A DNA stretch of 64,000 nucleotides from Dromaius novaehollandiae (lineage: Eukaryota > Chordata > Aves > Casuariiformes > Dromaiidae). The DNA lies in assembly GCF_036370855.1 (NCBI RefSeq), contig NC_088098.1:139830721-139894720 (forward strand), in the 5' to 3' direction. A program made the position numbers and the translations under genes. Below are positions 1 to 11,682 of the stretch, piece after piece. Every line of letters begins with the position of its first letter. Within the stretch, counting starts at the first letter, position 1. The notes under the pieces are model-generated. The model saw nothing but the letters and a program-made list of their open reading frames with translations. It was not told the DNA's origin and ran no database searches.

Positions 1-577
1 TCTAAAACCATTTACTTGCTAAGAATCCCAAGGCAGCGGGAACAGAGATGATTTTTTTGGAAATCATTTGGGATTTTTTTTTTTGTGTATCTCCCCTTTT
101 TTCCATTCAACTTTGATGGACATCCTCCCTGGCTCAGAAATCTGCAACAATTCCAGACAGATCAATTGCTAGTGTTTAAAAAACCTGACTGTATATGCTA
201 ATGTCTACTCTCATATATTTGGCTTGGCTTCTAGTGAAAAATATAATATTTGCTTTTGTGAGTTAAAAAGTGTACAGCTTGTGAGAAATGTTAAAACACA
301 CTGGGGAACTGAGCAGCTGAAATTCATGGCAGAAAACCATTTGGCCTTAGTGTTCATGGGATAGCCTCAGTACATTGAAACAACAGGTTGTGGTATCTCA
401 CTCTGATTTGTTTGTGTCTACAATAGGCACAACATATACTTTTGTCTGGATGCAAATGGCATCTTTGGAAACCAATTGTTCAGCGTAAGGGAAGTTGCTA
501 ATGCACTCTAAGCATTTTGCTGGAATTCAAGTTCCAGCCTTGCTAATTGTAGCTGCTATTGCACTTCTCTTTCCTAG
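1..577 (+). other. GPR143 intron, 3' end
   Basis: Intronic DNA before the exon at 578. I see no further GPR143 coding exon here; the polypyrimidine run and ttcctag acceptor are at 560-577. Confidence 0.8.
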
Positions 578-818
578 GGCGTTCTTAATCCGATGCAAGG
601 CTTCCTCTTCACGTTAGCTTTCTACGGCTGGACAGGATGGAGAGTGGACCTGAAATGGCAAAAGAGAGAAATACGGTGGGAATCAATGTCCTCATCAACC
701 GTGGGTGAAAATGCCTATCCCTCGCCAGTGAACTACCAAAGCAACGTTCATGATTCAAAGAAGATATTGACAACTGACAGCCAGCAGACTGATGAAGCTA
801 TAAGCATGTTGTCTGAAG
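578..818 (+). CDS. GPR143: GPR143 penultimate coding exon (end of TM7 and cytoplasmic tail)
   Basis: The acceptor is ttcctag ending at 577 after a pyrimidine-rich run; the exon opens with Gly-Val-Leu-Asn-Pro. It encodes the last part of TM7 (GFLFTLAFYGW) and then a cytoplasmic tail. The Trp-Glu doublet at 677-682 sits in EIRWES, the position of the tail sorting motif that, with a dileucine in the third loop, sends the human receptor to melanosomes. The donor at 819 is gtaaca, weaker than gtaagt. If it is not used, the frame stays open for 19 more codons and stops at 875-877. The exon length of 241 nt leaves a split Gly codon that the last exon completes. Confidence 0.94.
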
Positions 819-3800
819 GTAACACTAGTGGTGATGACAGGTTAACCAGGAGCTCTCCCATCTACCAGGGTTGGTAGTTTATAGGTGCAGAGATGAATCT
901 TACTCCCCCCTGTTGTCAAGACTCATAAAACAATGGCATTGTGTAAACCATTACTTACTCTGGAATTAGGCACATGCCTAATGGTTTGATGTCATTTCTT
1001 GCAACTTTTGTGTGTGTGAGACAGAGAGAAATTAAAGTTAATGTCTTCTTTTGCTTTATAGGGGATGTGTAGAAAGTTACAAAGGCCTGATCATTTTTTT
1101 AGCAGGGGTGTATCTCTGCAAGGGTCTGTGTTACCTATGATTCATTTTCCTCGATTTTATTTTAACCTCTCTTGTAACCTCCATATAGTAGAAGAGTCTT
1201 TTGTTTAAATAAATTCACTGTTCATGTGTTGGGTTTTTAAATGTGTTCCCTTACTTGCCTTGCTCAACGTGAAACTCCTTACCCAGAATTACAGCTCTAG
1301 GATTTCTGAGACATGCTTTCTATCCTTGACATGCTGGTCAAACATTAGTGACAGCAAACTTTGACGGAAGCACAGATTTACACTGTTTGTGTAGAATCTC
1401 ACTGACAAAGTCCTCTTTTTAGCTTGTTTATATTAATTTTCAGTTTGCTTTTGTTTAGGGAGCTGAAAGTCTTTTTTAAAAAAATCAGACACAGCCTGGG
1501 TTCTCTGAAGACTTCGGAATAATGGTTCTGTTTCACTACTGTTTCAGGCAAAACTGACCCTCCAAACTGTTTTTTTTTAGTTTGGGTTCAGTTTGATCCT
1601 TATATGTAGTTGTCTAACAGGACTATGGCTATTGAGGAGGACACTTGCATTAAGAGATGATAGCTTTTGCAAAAAAAATCTAGATGATATGAGCACTCAT
1701 TAAAAAAAAGAATAAATAGAATCAATAGTCCCTTCTCTGAGCAGTGCTCCATTTTACATCTTCAGTTGCTGAACAGAGAGATATTAAATCCATTCTATTT
1801 TCTCAGCTACATATTGTGTTTGTACAGTGCTACTAAGCACTTACACCCAAATACTTGCCCAAATTTATTGAAAATTAGAAAAAAATAATGACTGTGTCTA
1901 CCCCAGGCTTTTAACCTCATATTGGAAGTAGAATTAGCATGATTTAAAACTCATTGTTCTGGAAGCTGTTTACAGTAATTTGACAGAGAGTAACGTGAAA
2001 GCCACTTGACTCCAACTAACCCCTCTCCCTTCCTTCAGAATGTAGCCAGAAGCAGTCATAAAATAAAATGTATTTTTTAAACCCAGTTCAAATTCAGTTT
2101 GACTCAGCTTCACTGGAAGTCTGCACCCTTCTTTTCAAATCCACTGCAGGCACAGCTATTTAAAAAAATGAATATGTTATTAAAGAAAGCTCAAATAACC
2201 GAATAACATTGGGTTTAAGCTACTGTGTGTCTCAGAAGAGTCCAAGGATGGTTGGAGAAGCAAGCCTATCAGAAACTATAATGTAAAATATTGATTTGCT
2301 GTTTTAAGTAAATAGCCTTTTTGAACTAATTGATAAAAAATTGTTAAACAGTGAACCCATAATTACTTAGGAAGATCATTAGAGAACTGTGATTGGTTTG
2401 TAGGAACTCTTTTAAATCATGCCGTATAGAAACCTTTGTGGTTTTATAGCTTTTTATTCCTGTTCTAGTCATCAGGAATACTGTCATAGCACTAGATCTT
2501 TAACAGTCAGTATTTTCTTTAGAAATTCTGGTCCTCTGCCTGGACAGACAGTAATTTCTTTCCTAGCTACGTGTGAAGACAAAGCACAGGGACTTTGGGA
2601 GCAGATTATATTGATTCTTATGAAATAAAGTCCACATTTTCAGTGAAATACTCATCACAATAGTTTAAAAGAGCAGGAAAAAGCCAGAGGTTGGTAAACC
2701 TTTTCAGATGCTAGGGTGTGGGCCAAAATACAAAACCCTAAAACAAAATTTAAAAAGTCTCTGGCTTCACAGAAGTAATCATGTAGTATAAAAGCATTCA
2801 GGAGGTGACTGACTATACCAAGAGGCCTTGCAAGACGACTGACCAACTAATCCCTCATTCCTTTTGCTACTCCAGGGACTTGCACACTGCTGGGCCTATG
2901 GGGGCAAGGACAGTCCCTGTGCCCCGATCCCAGCTCCGCTGCCCTCAGCCCACGCAGTAGTCCCTAAGCAGTGCTCAGTGCCTCCTGATGCTGGAAGGGC
3001 TTTGCCCAGCCCTGCATGCCTGCCCCGTTGGTTAGCCCTCACGCAGGAGGCGTGCTTTTGCTCCCTTTCTCTTTTGTTCTCGGATGTAGCACTGGGTGTA
3101 ATCTGACTCAGGGTTTTCAAGATTGTTCTTGAGATGTGTGGGGTATTTTTATATATTATGAATCTATTGGGATACCACTGTGAAAGATCAGGGTTCACTG
3201 GGCAACAAAAGTAAGACATGCTCATTTGGCATAGGTTTCGGTGACTAAGCTAATTCTGATATGCTGAGAACTTGATATAGAGCATGGCCGAGGAAACCGA
3301 CCATGGTTTTTAATTTAGACAAGAAATAAGTGTTGGAAGAGTTTTCTTACTCACTTTTCTCAGTCTCTGGTATACGAAACTTCCACAGCTTAAATAAGTG
3401 ATAATTTTCTCTGCTCATTTGTAACCATGACAGCATTTGATTTCACCTCACCCAGACCTTGCTCTTGCCTTACTGCTTACCATTTTGAGCAAAGGACTGC
3501 CTTCTACAAATATTACAGGGTGCCTGTCTATCCTCATCAGGAGTGTGCTTTCAAAGTGGATCTCCTGATTGTCCCCACGAACTGTGCTTGCTTCATGTTG
3601 GGGGACAGTCTCAGAGTCCCTGAACCGGTTTCCTTTTCGGTGAAACCAAATGTGTCCATGGGTCACCAAGAACATGCCACCTGGGCATCCCAGGCCCAGG
3701 CTACATCTAGTCGGAAGTAAAAGAAAACCCCCAAATGCTGAAGTCAAAGGTAGTGGATGTCAGGTCCACAGCACTGTGTCACTGAACAGATTAGCTCCTA

Positions 3801-6800
3801 TTTGCAATATCCACTAGTGCAGACATAGCCTCAGAGAGATAACTATTCCTGTATGCTTTAATCCAAATACACTACTCACTCTTTATGTAGATACTTGGGC
3901 AAACTAAAGATTAGCTTGTAAAGTATCCATGAGAGCATGCAGAGTAGTTATGCTGTAGTCCCTTTGAAAGCTGGGCAGTCAGAAATTAATTCCTTCTTAT
4001 TGTGGTTACCGCATTAGACCAAAGTTAGTTGAAGGGATGTGTATGAGAGTTATGCATGCCTCTTGGACATATTCTAAGATGAAAAGTTCAGCAAGATAGA
4101 GATATGGTTGAGAGAAATAATTTACTCAGATAAAACATTAGAATGTATTTCTAATAAAATATATAGTTAAAAGGAAATGAACTGTTAACATTGACACAGA
4201 TAATAAATAGAAGACCATAGTCCTCACCATTGTGCCGTACAGTATAGTTTTAACAGCAGCCTAAACACTGTCCTCTTCAATTTGCTGTCAACCCTCCCTC
4301 CGCTATTAGGAGCCTTGAACTTACCAGCACATGGAAAAACATCCTAGTTTTCATTTATATGATGATTTATATCTGTATAGTCATGGTGTGATGATAATTT
4401 CCCACACGGTACAAAGGGGTGCTTCAAGTACTCTTAGATTTAGGAGCATACTGGCAGGCTGTTTCTGGTTAATGTGGAAAGTACTTGTCACTAGTCTGAA
4501 TATTTGCTTTCTGAGGGGTATTGTGAACATAGCTTGGATTAGACAGGAGTAAGATCTTTTCAATACTCAAGTCAATAAATGCAGCCAGAGTCTGTGACTT
4601 TCATCGTGTATGGGAGGGACTCTCTTTCACAGTTACTTCTTCGGTTTATGAGCTGGAATATAGATATTGCTCTGGAATAGCAAGATGTGACTTAGAGCAG
4701 AAGTAAATGGGGACTGAGATCAGATATTATCTAATAAAATATGTTTAGCTAAAACACTGTGTTTGGGAGCACAGCAATGGTCAATTTTGGTTTGTTATAT
4801 TTTAGGCAAATCAGTGCATAACAAAGCCCTCCTGAACTCAGTGAAGGGAAAAATTTATAAATTAAAAAAAAAAAGAATGGTTGAATCCGAGCACTGACGG
4901 AAAATTGTTGCCATCAAATCTATTGAATCTCATAAATTGGATATCCACACACTCAGGGCAATGCAGTTAAATTGTCTGTATTTAACACCCCACATCGCAC
5001 TCCCAGCCAAGTTATCAAATTCAGCCATACCCTGTAAGTGTTCCTTGTGTTAACCCAAACTTATTTATAGGCCTTTTAATGATAAGATGAAAACTTCCGG
5101 AAGTGTCCTTTCATATCCTGTAATACTATCTTAAATACGCCTAACTTTTTTCTTTTGGTGGAAGGGGGTATATGGGGCTGTATTTGACCTGCCAGCCTCA
5201 TACACTTAATTACTATTTTATTTGGCCTGATGTTCAGGCTAATTGCAAAGCTGAAATATGAGCATTAGTAAAATAATAAACTACTTAAATAAGTAGACTT
5301 CTTGCATACAAAAGCTCTATATTTATAAGGTCTGCCATATGTCTAAATAGCAAAATCCTAAGTACATCTCTCATTAAGCCCTTCCTCTAGTCTTGTAGAC
5401 CAAATACATGGAGAAAGTGAAATGCTTAACATGTGATTACTTTTTTTCCCCTTGTATAACAGGACTTTTTCAGAAATCATCATTGTATATTCATGATGAA
5501 AAATAATCCAGGCTTCTAGAATTCTCTTGATTTTCGTGGAATCCTCAAGTCTGCTGTAATTCCATCTGGAAATCACTAAACCACATGATAGCTAATTTAA
5601 TTTTAAGAATGGCCAGATGATGTCTGGGTCATTGATCCATTAAGGAGCAAGCATGCACATACATTGAAGCTGATAACTGAAGGAGAGGCAGTCTTGCTGA
5701 AATAAAATAGGGAGCACAGTCAAATCCAGGGTTGCATTCGAATCAGTTTTCCGATGCAGTTTATGCATCAGAACATGCTATGAGCTCTATGGAAAGCTGC
5801 TTCTCCCCTGCCATCTCACTGAACAAACTCTTAAACATTCAGCAAACTAAATTCATTAGCGAGTTTGTAGGTAAAGTTTTCAAAAGCCTCCCCCAACAGG
5901 AGTTCTCAGGCATGAGAAAATTCAGTGAGTGACAGAAACACTTGAGTTTACACTCAAAAGAAAACTCCAAAACAAACTAAAATGCTTTCTCCTGTGCAGC
6001 TAACAAGAATGGGTTGTCTTTCTAGCTCTCTCTAGCTGCGGTGTGCTCACACTATGCAAATTGAAAGAATCCTGGGGGGAAAAAAAAAAGCTAGACATCC
6101 TACCTAGAAAGAAAACACTGTAGCCATCCCTAGACCTGTGGCAGCCCCATGGTTTACACAGTTTTCCTAACTTGTCTACACTTGCCCCCTGCTAGGTATG
6201 TTTAAATATGCCATAGAGAGAAGACTTACTGGCCCATAAACTCACACAGATCAATCTATGGAAAGGACCAGCAAGTGTTAGGATATTTTTGTGTGTGCTG
6301 TTTAATTGAAAGCCCTGAGAAGACATTTCACGTTTGATGGTTAGAGTGAGAGTTAAAAGGCAGAAGGACTGTGTGACATCCCCAGAGCTCCCCATGATCA
6401 ACAGGGCCTTGTGAATTTGCTCAAACACAATATGACAGAAACATCAGTGAGACCCAAAGGTGGTAGCCACATGTACAAAAGCCTGGGTTTCTAATTAGCG
6501 TAGAAACATTTGTGTCTTAGAGGTAGAAAGCTCAGCTCTAAACCTCAATTTGAATGTCTTCTGTATCAAGGAGTTTTTATAGCCCTGGAAATTAATTAAG
6601 GCTTCTTTGTATCTTGTGGAAAGTGCTTGTTTTGAGAAGTATTTAGCTGATAAAACAAAATAAATTTGATTGGCTCCTTTAATACCTCATACATCACGAC
6701 TGTTTACACAAATTAATATGGGATAAGGCATGTTCCGGCCAATTATTTTTATTGAAGCATTAGTAAAGGTGAACACTTGGTGACTCTAATATGTTGTTAG

Positions 6801-9800
6801 ATATATTTCCTTTTACAGGACTGTGTGCCTGAGCTCTACATTTATCTCATTTTTTTTCTTTCGGGTACCATTAGCAAGACTAGACCCAACTGGCAGAGTG
6901 TAGAGTCTTAGCAAGAAAACAAGTAGAATGAGAGATGGAAGCACTATAGTGTTTTAAAGAAATACTAGAAAAAAGGTATCTGTTAGTTATCTGTATTACA
7001 GTAGGTGCTTTTTGTGCCCAAATCATTAATATACCCTTAGTTTTAGAAAAAGCTATAATGTATCTGGGAAGTTAGAGCAATATAGAACTGGTCCATGTAG
7101 TTAGAGCTGGAGTCAGGCTGTGTGAAAGCCAGGACTTACATGATGAAGTGAATGTAGCACAGCTGTGTAGAAAATAGGAATGCCAGCTTGTGTGGGTGTT
7201 TACAAAGAGCATGTTATTTTAAGTTAATATGGACTCAAGATAATGAGGGAGAAGTCCCAGGTAGGGCGTTATTTGTTTAGAGTGAGGAGACAGAGGCTTT
7301 GGAATGAAAGTGTCTGAACTTTCTCCTCCCTCGCTCCCAAATGAATTAGTTTCTGATGTGATTCTGACTGATGTGAAAGGAGCAATCCTGCTAAAATAAA
7401 AATATCCTACAGACGCTGAGTAAGGGACATATTTTGGATAGCTTCTAGATAAGATAAGCATTTTGCAGACAGAAAGTCTCAGCCACTAGAAGTCAGAATG
7501 ATTGCTAAAATCTAGTTCAATGATTTGATCACTCTGAAGCACTATGTGATCAACTGCTGCTTATGAGTTTGGCTGATAGTACCTAGTATTCTGCAGTTAC
7601 TTAGCAGAGACAGAGAAATGGTCTGACTAACAGTGATTGCTTTTCTGCCCCAGCAGATACTAGCTCTCCACCCAAAAAGGAGTTTCTTCTAGTACATTTT
7701 TATGGAACATGTTCTGTGAAGAAAATGTAGCTTTTACAAAGGAAAATGTTCAGCACTATTTTGAATTCACATTTCCATTTTGTTTGGTTAAACAGATTAA
7801 AGACCTGGTGGCTTGATGAAGGAATGGCTTTGTTTAAGGAGGCATTCGTGTCTCAAGAAGAGCTTCAGTTCTTAAAGTTCTGGTATTAATCCAGTTTTAC
7901 TTTAGTGGGAATCAAAACCAGTTGTCATCTGATCACAGTGTGTTGGCTTCTTTGAAAACAGATTGTAGTTTTAATTCAGTTCACAGAACGCAGGCCTGCT
8001 TTTCACAGGAACTACCCCAGGTGTCACCTTTAATGACAGTTTCATCAGAGGCAAGAACTGAAGGCCTCTGGGACCTGATCTGGGCTCTAACCCTTGCGCT
8101 GTTAGGTCTTTTGGGTCAGGTATTAGACACAGGCTAATGGGAGTTAAAGATGTTTGCATTATTGTTTCCTAGCTGGGAGAATACACGGGGCATTTCCTAG
8201 TCTGAGCATTTTCAGGAATCTGGAGACTGAATTCACTTAGGAAAATCAGAGAGCAGGTTGTTTTGCCCTGAATCACATGATGGAAGCTGATGGCTGTAGA
8301 CTCATGAGTGGAAGGGAATTCCAACTGGAAATGCTAATCTGTTAAGGTTAGAAAATACTATTTCCAGCAGCCATGTGTATTAGTGTGTTTCTGTAAGGCC
8401 TCTGAATGAAAATCATCATATCATTTATATTTACAAATACGAGGATGGTATGTTTTTAATCTGAATAAAATGTCAAACTGGCAACAGGTACATTTGCCCT
8501 GTGAAGCCTGAATAAAAGAAATTGGGTTTTCTTTTCTGGCCCAATGGTAAAAATAGTATTTCTATAAAAACAACACAGTCAATTTGTGAAATGATACCAG
8601 TCAGTTGAAAAAAAAGAAGTCTAAGCCAAAAAAGCCCACAAAGTAAGTTGTGTTGCCTGAATATAGTGGAAAAACAGCGAAATCCACATAACATTCATTA
8701 ACAACTGATGTATGAAAGAATTCTTTATCATCCATTTATAAATGAGAAGATCTGCTGCCTGAAATACCTTTCAGGCTTCCACTTCTCTTTTTAACAGTGA
8801 AAGGGAATCTTATCACACTTTTCTCATCAGGCCTTATTATTACGCCCAAGGTTTATCAGCAGCAATACTGCATTCCAGTCACCCAGCAGCAGGGAGTAGT
8901 AGGGGACAAGCTCACTTACGTTAGTGGAAATTGTCCTGTAAGAAACGCGATAAGAAGACTTTGCGCTCCTCCTTCCTATTTTGGAGTCTGGGGCTCATCA
9001 TGTTTTGGGAACATAGTCTTTTAAACTAAGTCTTTTAAACTTTCCAGCATTTCTGTAGGTGAAATTTGGCTCTTTGCAAAGCCAGTGCTTCAATCTGGGG
9101 AAACATGGGGTGCTGTAGAAGGCAGGTTGACCCTGGGCAGAGGTACCCTGTGTGACTGTGGGGCGCTCTTTGTGCCCTGCTGTTGCACTGGGGTGGGATT
9201 CAGGCATCCAACCACGCCTTCTTTTGGGCATGGGATTTAAGGGCTGTAAAAGAGCTGTGATGGCTGAAAGTGCATTCCCTTCTTCTGGGGAGGAAGGACT
9301 ATGGCGTATCGGTTAATGAAGACAATCTTTGTGGCCTGGTCCTAGCCTAGTCTTCCACCAGCTTTCCTCCGTCTTCCGTGAACTACTTAATGCTTTCACA
9401 CAGTGTAGCAGAGATGGACACAGAGCATAAATGGAGGCCTTAGGTTCCTCTTCTCCAGGTCCCTCTGGACAGGAGTGGTAACCTCATACCTGGTGACACA
9501 TCTGTCACCCTCCTGAGAAATCTTGAGAATATATAAAACAAGCAAGACCTTATTTATCATGCTTATTAAAAAAGATTTTAAGGACAGGCATTTAAAACAA
9601 TGAGGTGGTTTTGTCCATGCAATGTAAGGAGCGAGTTCTGCCACGGCTGTGGGGAATGGGTTGCTTTTGCTGTGTCCTCTCCTCATTTGGTACCAGGGTG
9701 AATGCCAGTGTGAAACACTGGCAGCCATTCATTGAGCTGCAGCCACATGATAGCACCAGCTCATGTTTGGCCTGCTGCAGCAGATCTTGAATGAATTTCT

Positions 9801-10405
9801 ATGGAAGAAAAAAAAAAAATCAAGAGCAACTCTCTCCTTAGGCTAAAGCACTCAAGCAAGCACTGCATTTTATGTGGAAATGAAATGGGCTTCTCCCACC
9901 CTGGCCCTAATCACGCGCCTCCATGTGACAGAGGACACAGCCTTCTTCTTACAACCTCTTTGCTCAAGGCACCTGACATGACTTGCCGGTGATCACAGAC
10001 ATTCCCACAGTCATGCTAAGTGCTCTGTTTAACAGCCCAGCTCTGCTAAGTCAGGGTGTGATGCAGTCAACCATTCCCTAGGAATGCAATTACACAGAGA
10101 ACAATAAGGCAGAGGCTAGATAAGGAGGCTTTTTCCCTGTTTCCTGGGGATTTTATAGTCTAAAAGCCGGTATACCAAGATTCTTTCAATACAATGTTTG
10201 AACTAAAAAAACAAAACAAACAAAAAAACACCCCTACATTGGCAAAATACTTTTTGATAAAGACAAAAGGTTTTTTTAATAAATACCTTCAAATGTAATG
10301 GAGCCCTTTCTCTTTTGTTTGCTAGGTTCTGATGCTAGTACAATTGAAATCTACCTCTCAAGTGATATATATGACTTAAATGGTAATGAGGCTGATGTTG
10401 AATAA
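578..10405 (+). CDS. GPR143: GPR143 (ocular albinism 1 receptor), 3' part, two coding exons
   Basis: GPR143 is a seven-transmembrane G protein-coupled receptor of melanosomes and endolysosomes in pigment cells; it controls melanosome size and number, and loss causes ocular albinism type 1 in humans (established knowledge). Only the last two coding exons are in the window: 578-818 and 10326-10405, joined across a 9.5 kb intron. The joined frame starts GVLNPMQGFLFTLAFYGWTG, close to the end of TM7 in the human protein, and passes through RWES, DEAISMLSEG and SDASTIEI, all matching the human tail. The junction splits a Gly codon (G at 818, GT at 10326-10327). Upstream exons lie left of the window. 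The gene converges on TBL1X, as in human. The final ~17 residues after SDASTIEI differ from human in sequence and are a little shorter. Confidence 0.93.
1208..1213 (+). terminator. Possible intronic poly(A) signal (AATAAA) for a short-tail GPR143 form
   Basis: AATAAA at 1208-1213 is followed within about 15-30 bases by a G/T-rich stretch (tgtgttgggttttt). This is the arrangement of a cleavage/polyadenylation site. It lies 331 bases after the in-frame stop reached by reading through the weak donor at 819. Use of the site is inference. Confidence 0.35.
3535..3655. repeat. Dispersed repeat of unknown family, copy A
   Basis: Shares with 45105-45230 the stretches atcaggagtgtg, tctcctgattgtccc and tccttttc..tgaaa..aaat in the same order and spacing, with roughly 70% identity by eye over ~115 bases. 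Family not recognised. Confidence 0.65.
9703..9723. repeat. Hairpin: 9-bp stem, 3-base loop
   Basis: TGCCAGTGT and ACACTGGCA around gaa. Located in the last GPR143 intron. Confidence 0.93.
10326..10405 (+). CDS. GPR143: GPR143 last coding exon with stop codon
   Basis: The acceptor ttgctag ends at 10325. The exon supplies GT to finish the split Gly codon, then reads SDASTIEIYLSSDIYDLNGN and EADVE before TAA at 10403-10405. SDASTIEI is identical to the human C-terminal tail, which fixes the frame and the exon. It is too short to be found by open-frame length alone. Confidence 0.92.
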
Positions 10406-10902
10406 CTGGAAAGCTGTGAAAGGCATGAGCGGGTGAGCTGAAGACACAAAGTCTCAAGGATCTGAGAACTGTTTCTCTGTTTCTGATGCATTTGCCTTCC
10501 TTCAGGGACTGGGGAGGTGGGACACTTAAATTCCTGTACTGCTACTGCTGCTGCTGCTGCCACAAAGCCTGTCCCACTCTTTCCCATCCGAGTGCTTCTA
10601 CTGTGCTTATAAAATTAAATCGTCACTGGACCAAAAGTGGGGGAGGGGAGAAAAAGCAAGAGATGCTGACCTTACAGCCCAGCAGCAGGAGATGCACATT
10701 CAACTCTATGCTCTGCTTATTTTTACAGCATGGTGTGATGATGCCCGTGGGTGCTCAGCCACCCGCAGAGCCGTGGCCCCGGGATCAGGGCTCCTGCCCG
10801 CGTAGGGTGCCAAGACCCATCCAGGTGCCGCCTGTGCCTGGCAATTGCGCCTATTAGCAGAACTGTCTAATCACTAGGCTGGTGGCTATGTGGCTGTAAA
10901 AC

Positions 10903-10927
10903 TTTTTTTTTTTTTTTTTTTTTTTTT
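10903..10927 (+). repeat. T25 homopolymer
   Basis: Twenty-five consecutive T on the + strand. It is the tail of the candidate retrocopy if that reading is right. Confidence 0.95.
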
Positions 10928-11240
10928 GTGGCACCTGTGACAGGTATTAGTTTTATTGGCACAGAATGGAAAAAATGTTGAAATTGCAGAAACATTTCAT
11001 TTCCTTCCCTTTTCTACATGCTGGCTCCATGTTACACACTCTTAGGCTTCCTTGTTAGGCAAGATTGGCGTGTAACTTCTTTTTGCAGTATTAATTATAC
11101 CAAATTTAGGCTTCAGTCTTCATGTGATAAGCAAATGGGTAACCCTCACATTATATGGAGATAAGAATTACAAGGCTTGGTGTAGGTGTAACACTCTCAT
11201 TCTCATGATGTACTCATCGTCCCTACACTTACACTCACCT
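10903..11240 (-). pseudogene. Candidate 3' end of a retrocopy (poly(A) tract and AATAAA on - strand)
   Basis: Read on the - strand, AATAAA (10957-10952) is followed after 24 bases by an uninterrupted A25 (10927-10903). A genomic poly(A) at this spacing is the mark of a reverse-transcribed, inserted mRNA 3' end. No parent gene was recognised and no clear coding frame is left. The upper limit is a guess: ctgtaaac at 11239 resembles ctgtaaaac just before the tract, which could be an imperfect target-site duplication. Confidence 0.35.
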
Positions 11241-11410
11241 GTAAACTTAACTGAGCTTCAGCACATCGATACTTCATGTACAAAACAAGGTAAATGAGAT
11301 AAGGCACATACATTTCGTTAATACTGATGGGTTAAATTATGTCTTTTCATGGTGGAAAAAAAGAATTAATTCAAAGTTCTGCTTTACTGTATACAGTATA
11401 ACTTGTATAG

Positions 11411-11430
11411 TAGTGTCCCTGGGGACACTA
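11411..11430. repeat. Near-perfect palindrome, 9-bp arms
   Basis: TAGTGTCCC (11411-11419) and its exact reverse complement GGGACACTA (11422-11430) are separated by TG. Confidence 0.9.
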
Positions 11431-11682
11431 GTTATAGTTCAGCATATTGACTGTAGTTTTTTGTACTTGTTGTCCTGGTACTTTTCACTAAAGAGATCTG
11501 TTGCATATCTTGCATTACTGGGAGACAAAAATGCTATGTATTACTTTAACCTATTCTATCAAGATATCACTATTTAGATCCTTAGTAAATGGACTAATCT
11601 TATCCAAGTGAGACACTAATTATGGCTAGAAAATGGTAGGACTTGCTTCTTGTTCTGTTTTTTTAGAGATTTGTGAAATAAA

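Larger units (their letters stand above)
819..10325 (+). other. GPR143 last intron, 9.5 kb
   Basis: Bounded by gtaaca at 819 and ttgctag ending at 10325. It holds a possible intronic poly(A) signal (1208-1213), a GC-richer patch at about 2890-3060, one copy of a dispersed repeat (3535-3655) and a 9-bp-stem hairpin (9703-9723). The open frames of 60-110 codons in it have no recognisable similarity and overlap one another on both strands. Confidence 0.8.
10406..11682 (+). other. Probable GPR143 3'UTR (end uncertain)
   Basis: Sequence after the stop at 10405. Candidate signals are ATTAAA at 10614-10619 and AATAAA at 11677-11682; neither has a clear G/T-rich downstream element, so the 3' end is not settled. 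The stretch contains a short CTG run (about 10540-10560), a GC-rich patch (10741-10860), a T25 tract (10903-10927) and a 9-bp-stem palindrome (11411-11430). Confidence 0.4.

Noticed and set aside
10535..10561. CTG run as an expandable disease-type repeat
   Set aside because: Only about five uninterrupted units; ordinary for vertebrate DNA.
10486..10857. 123-codon + strand open frame after the GPR143 stop
   Set aside because: Lies in the 3'UTR, is driven by a CTG run and a GC-rich patch, and has no family features.
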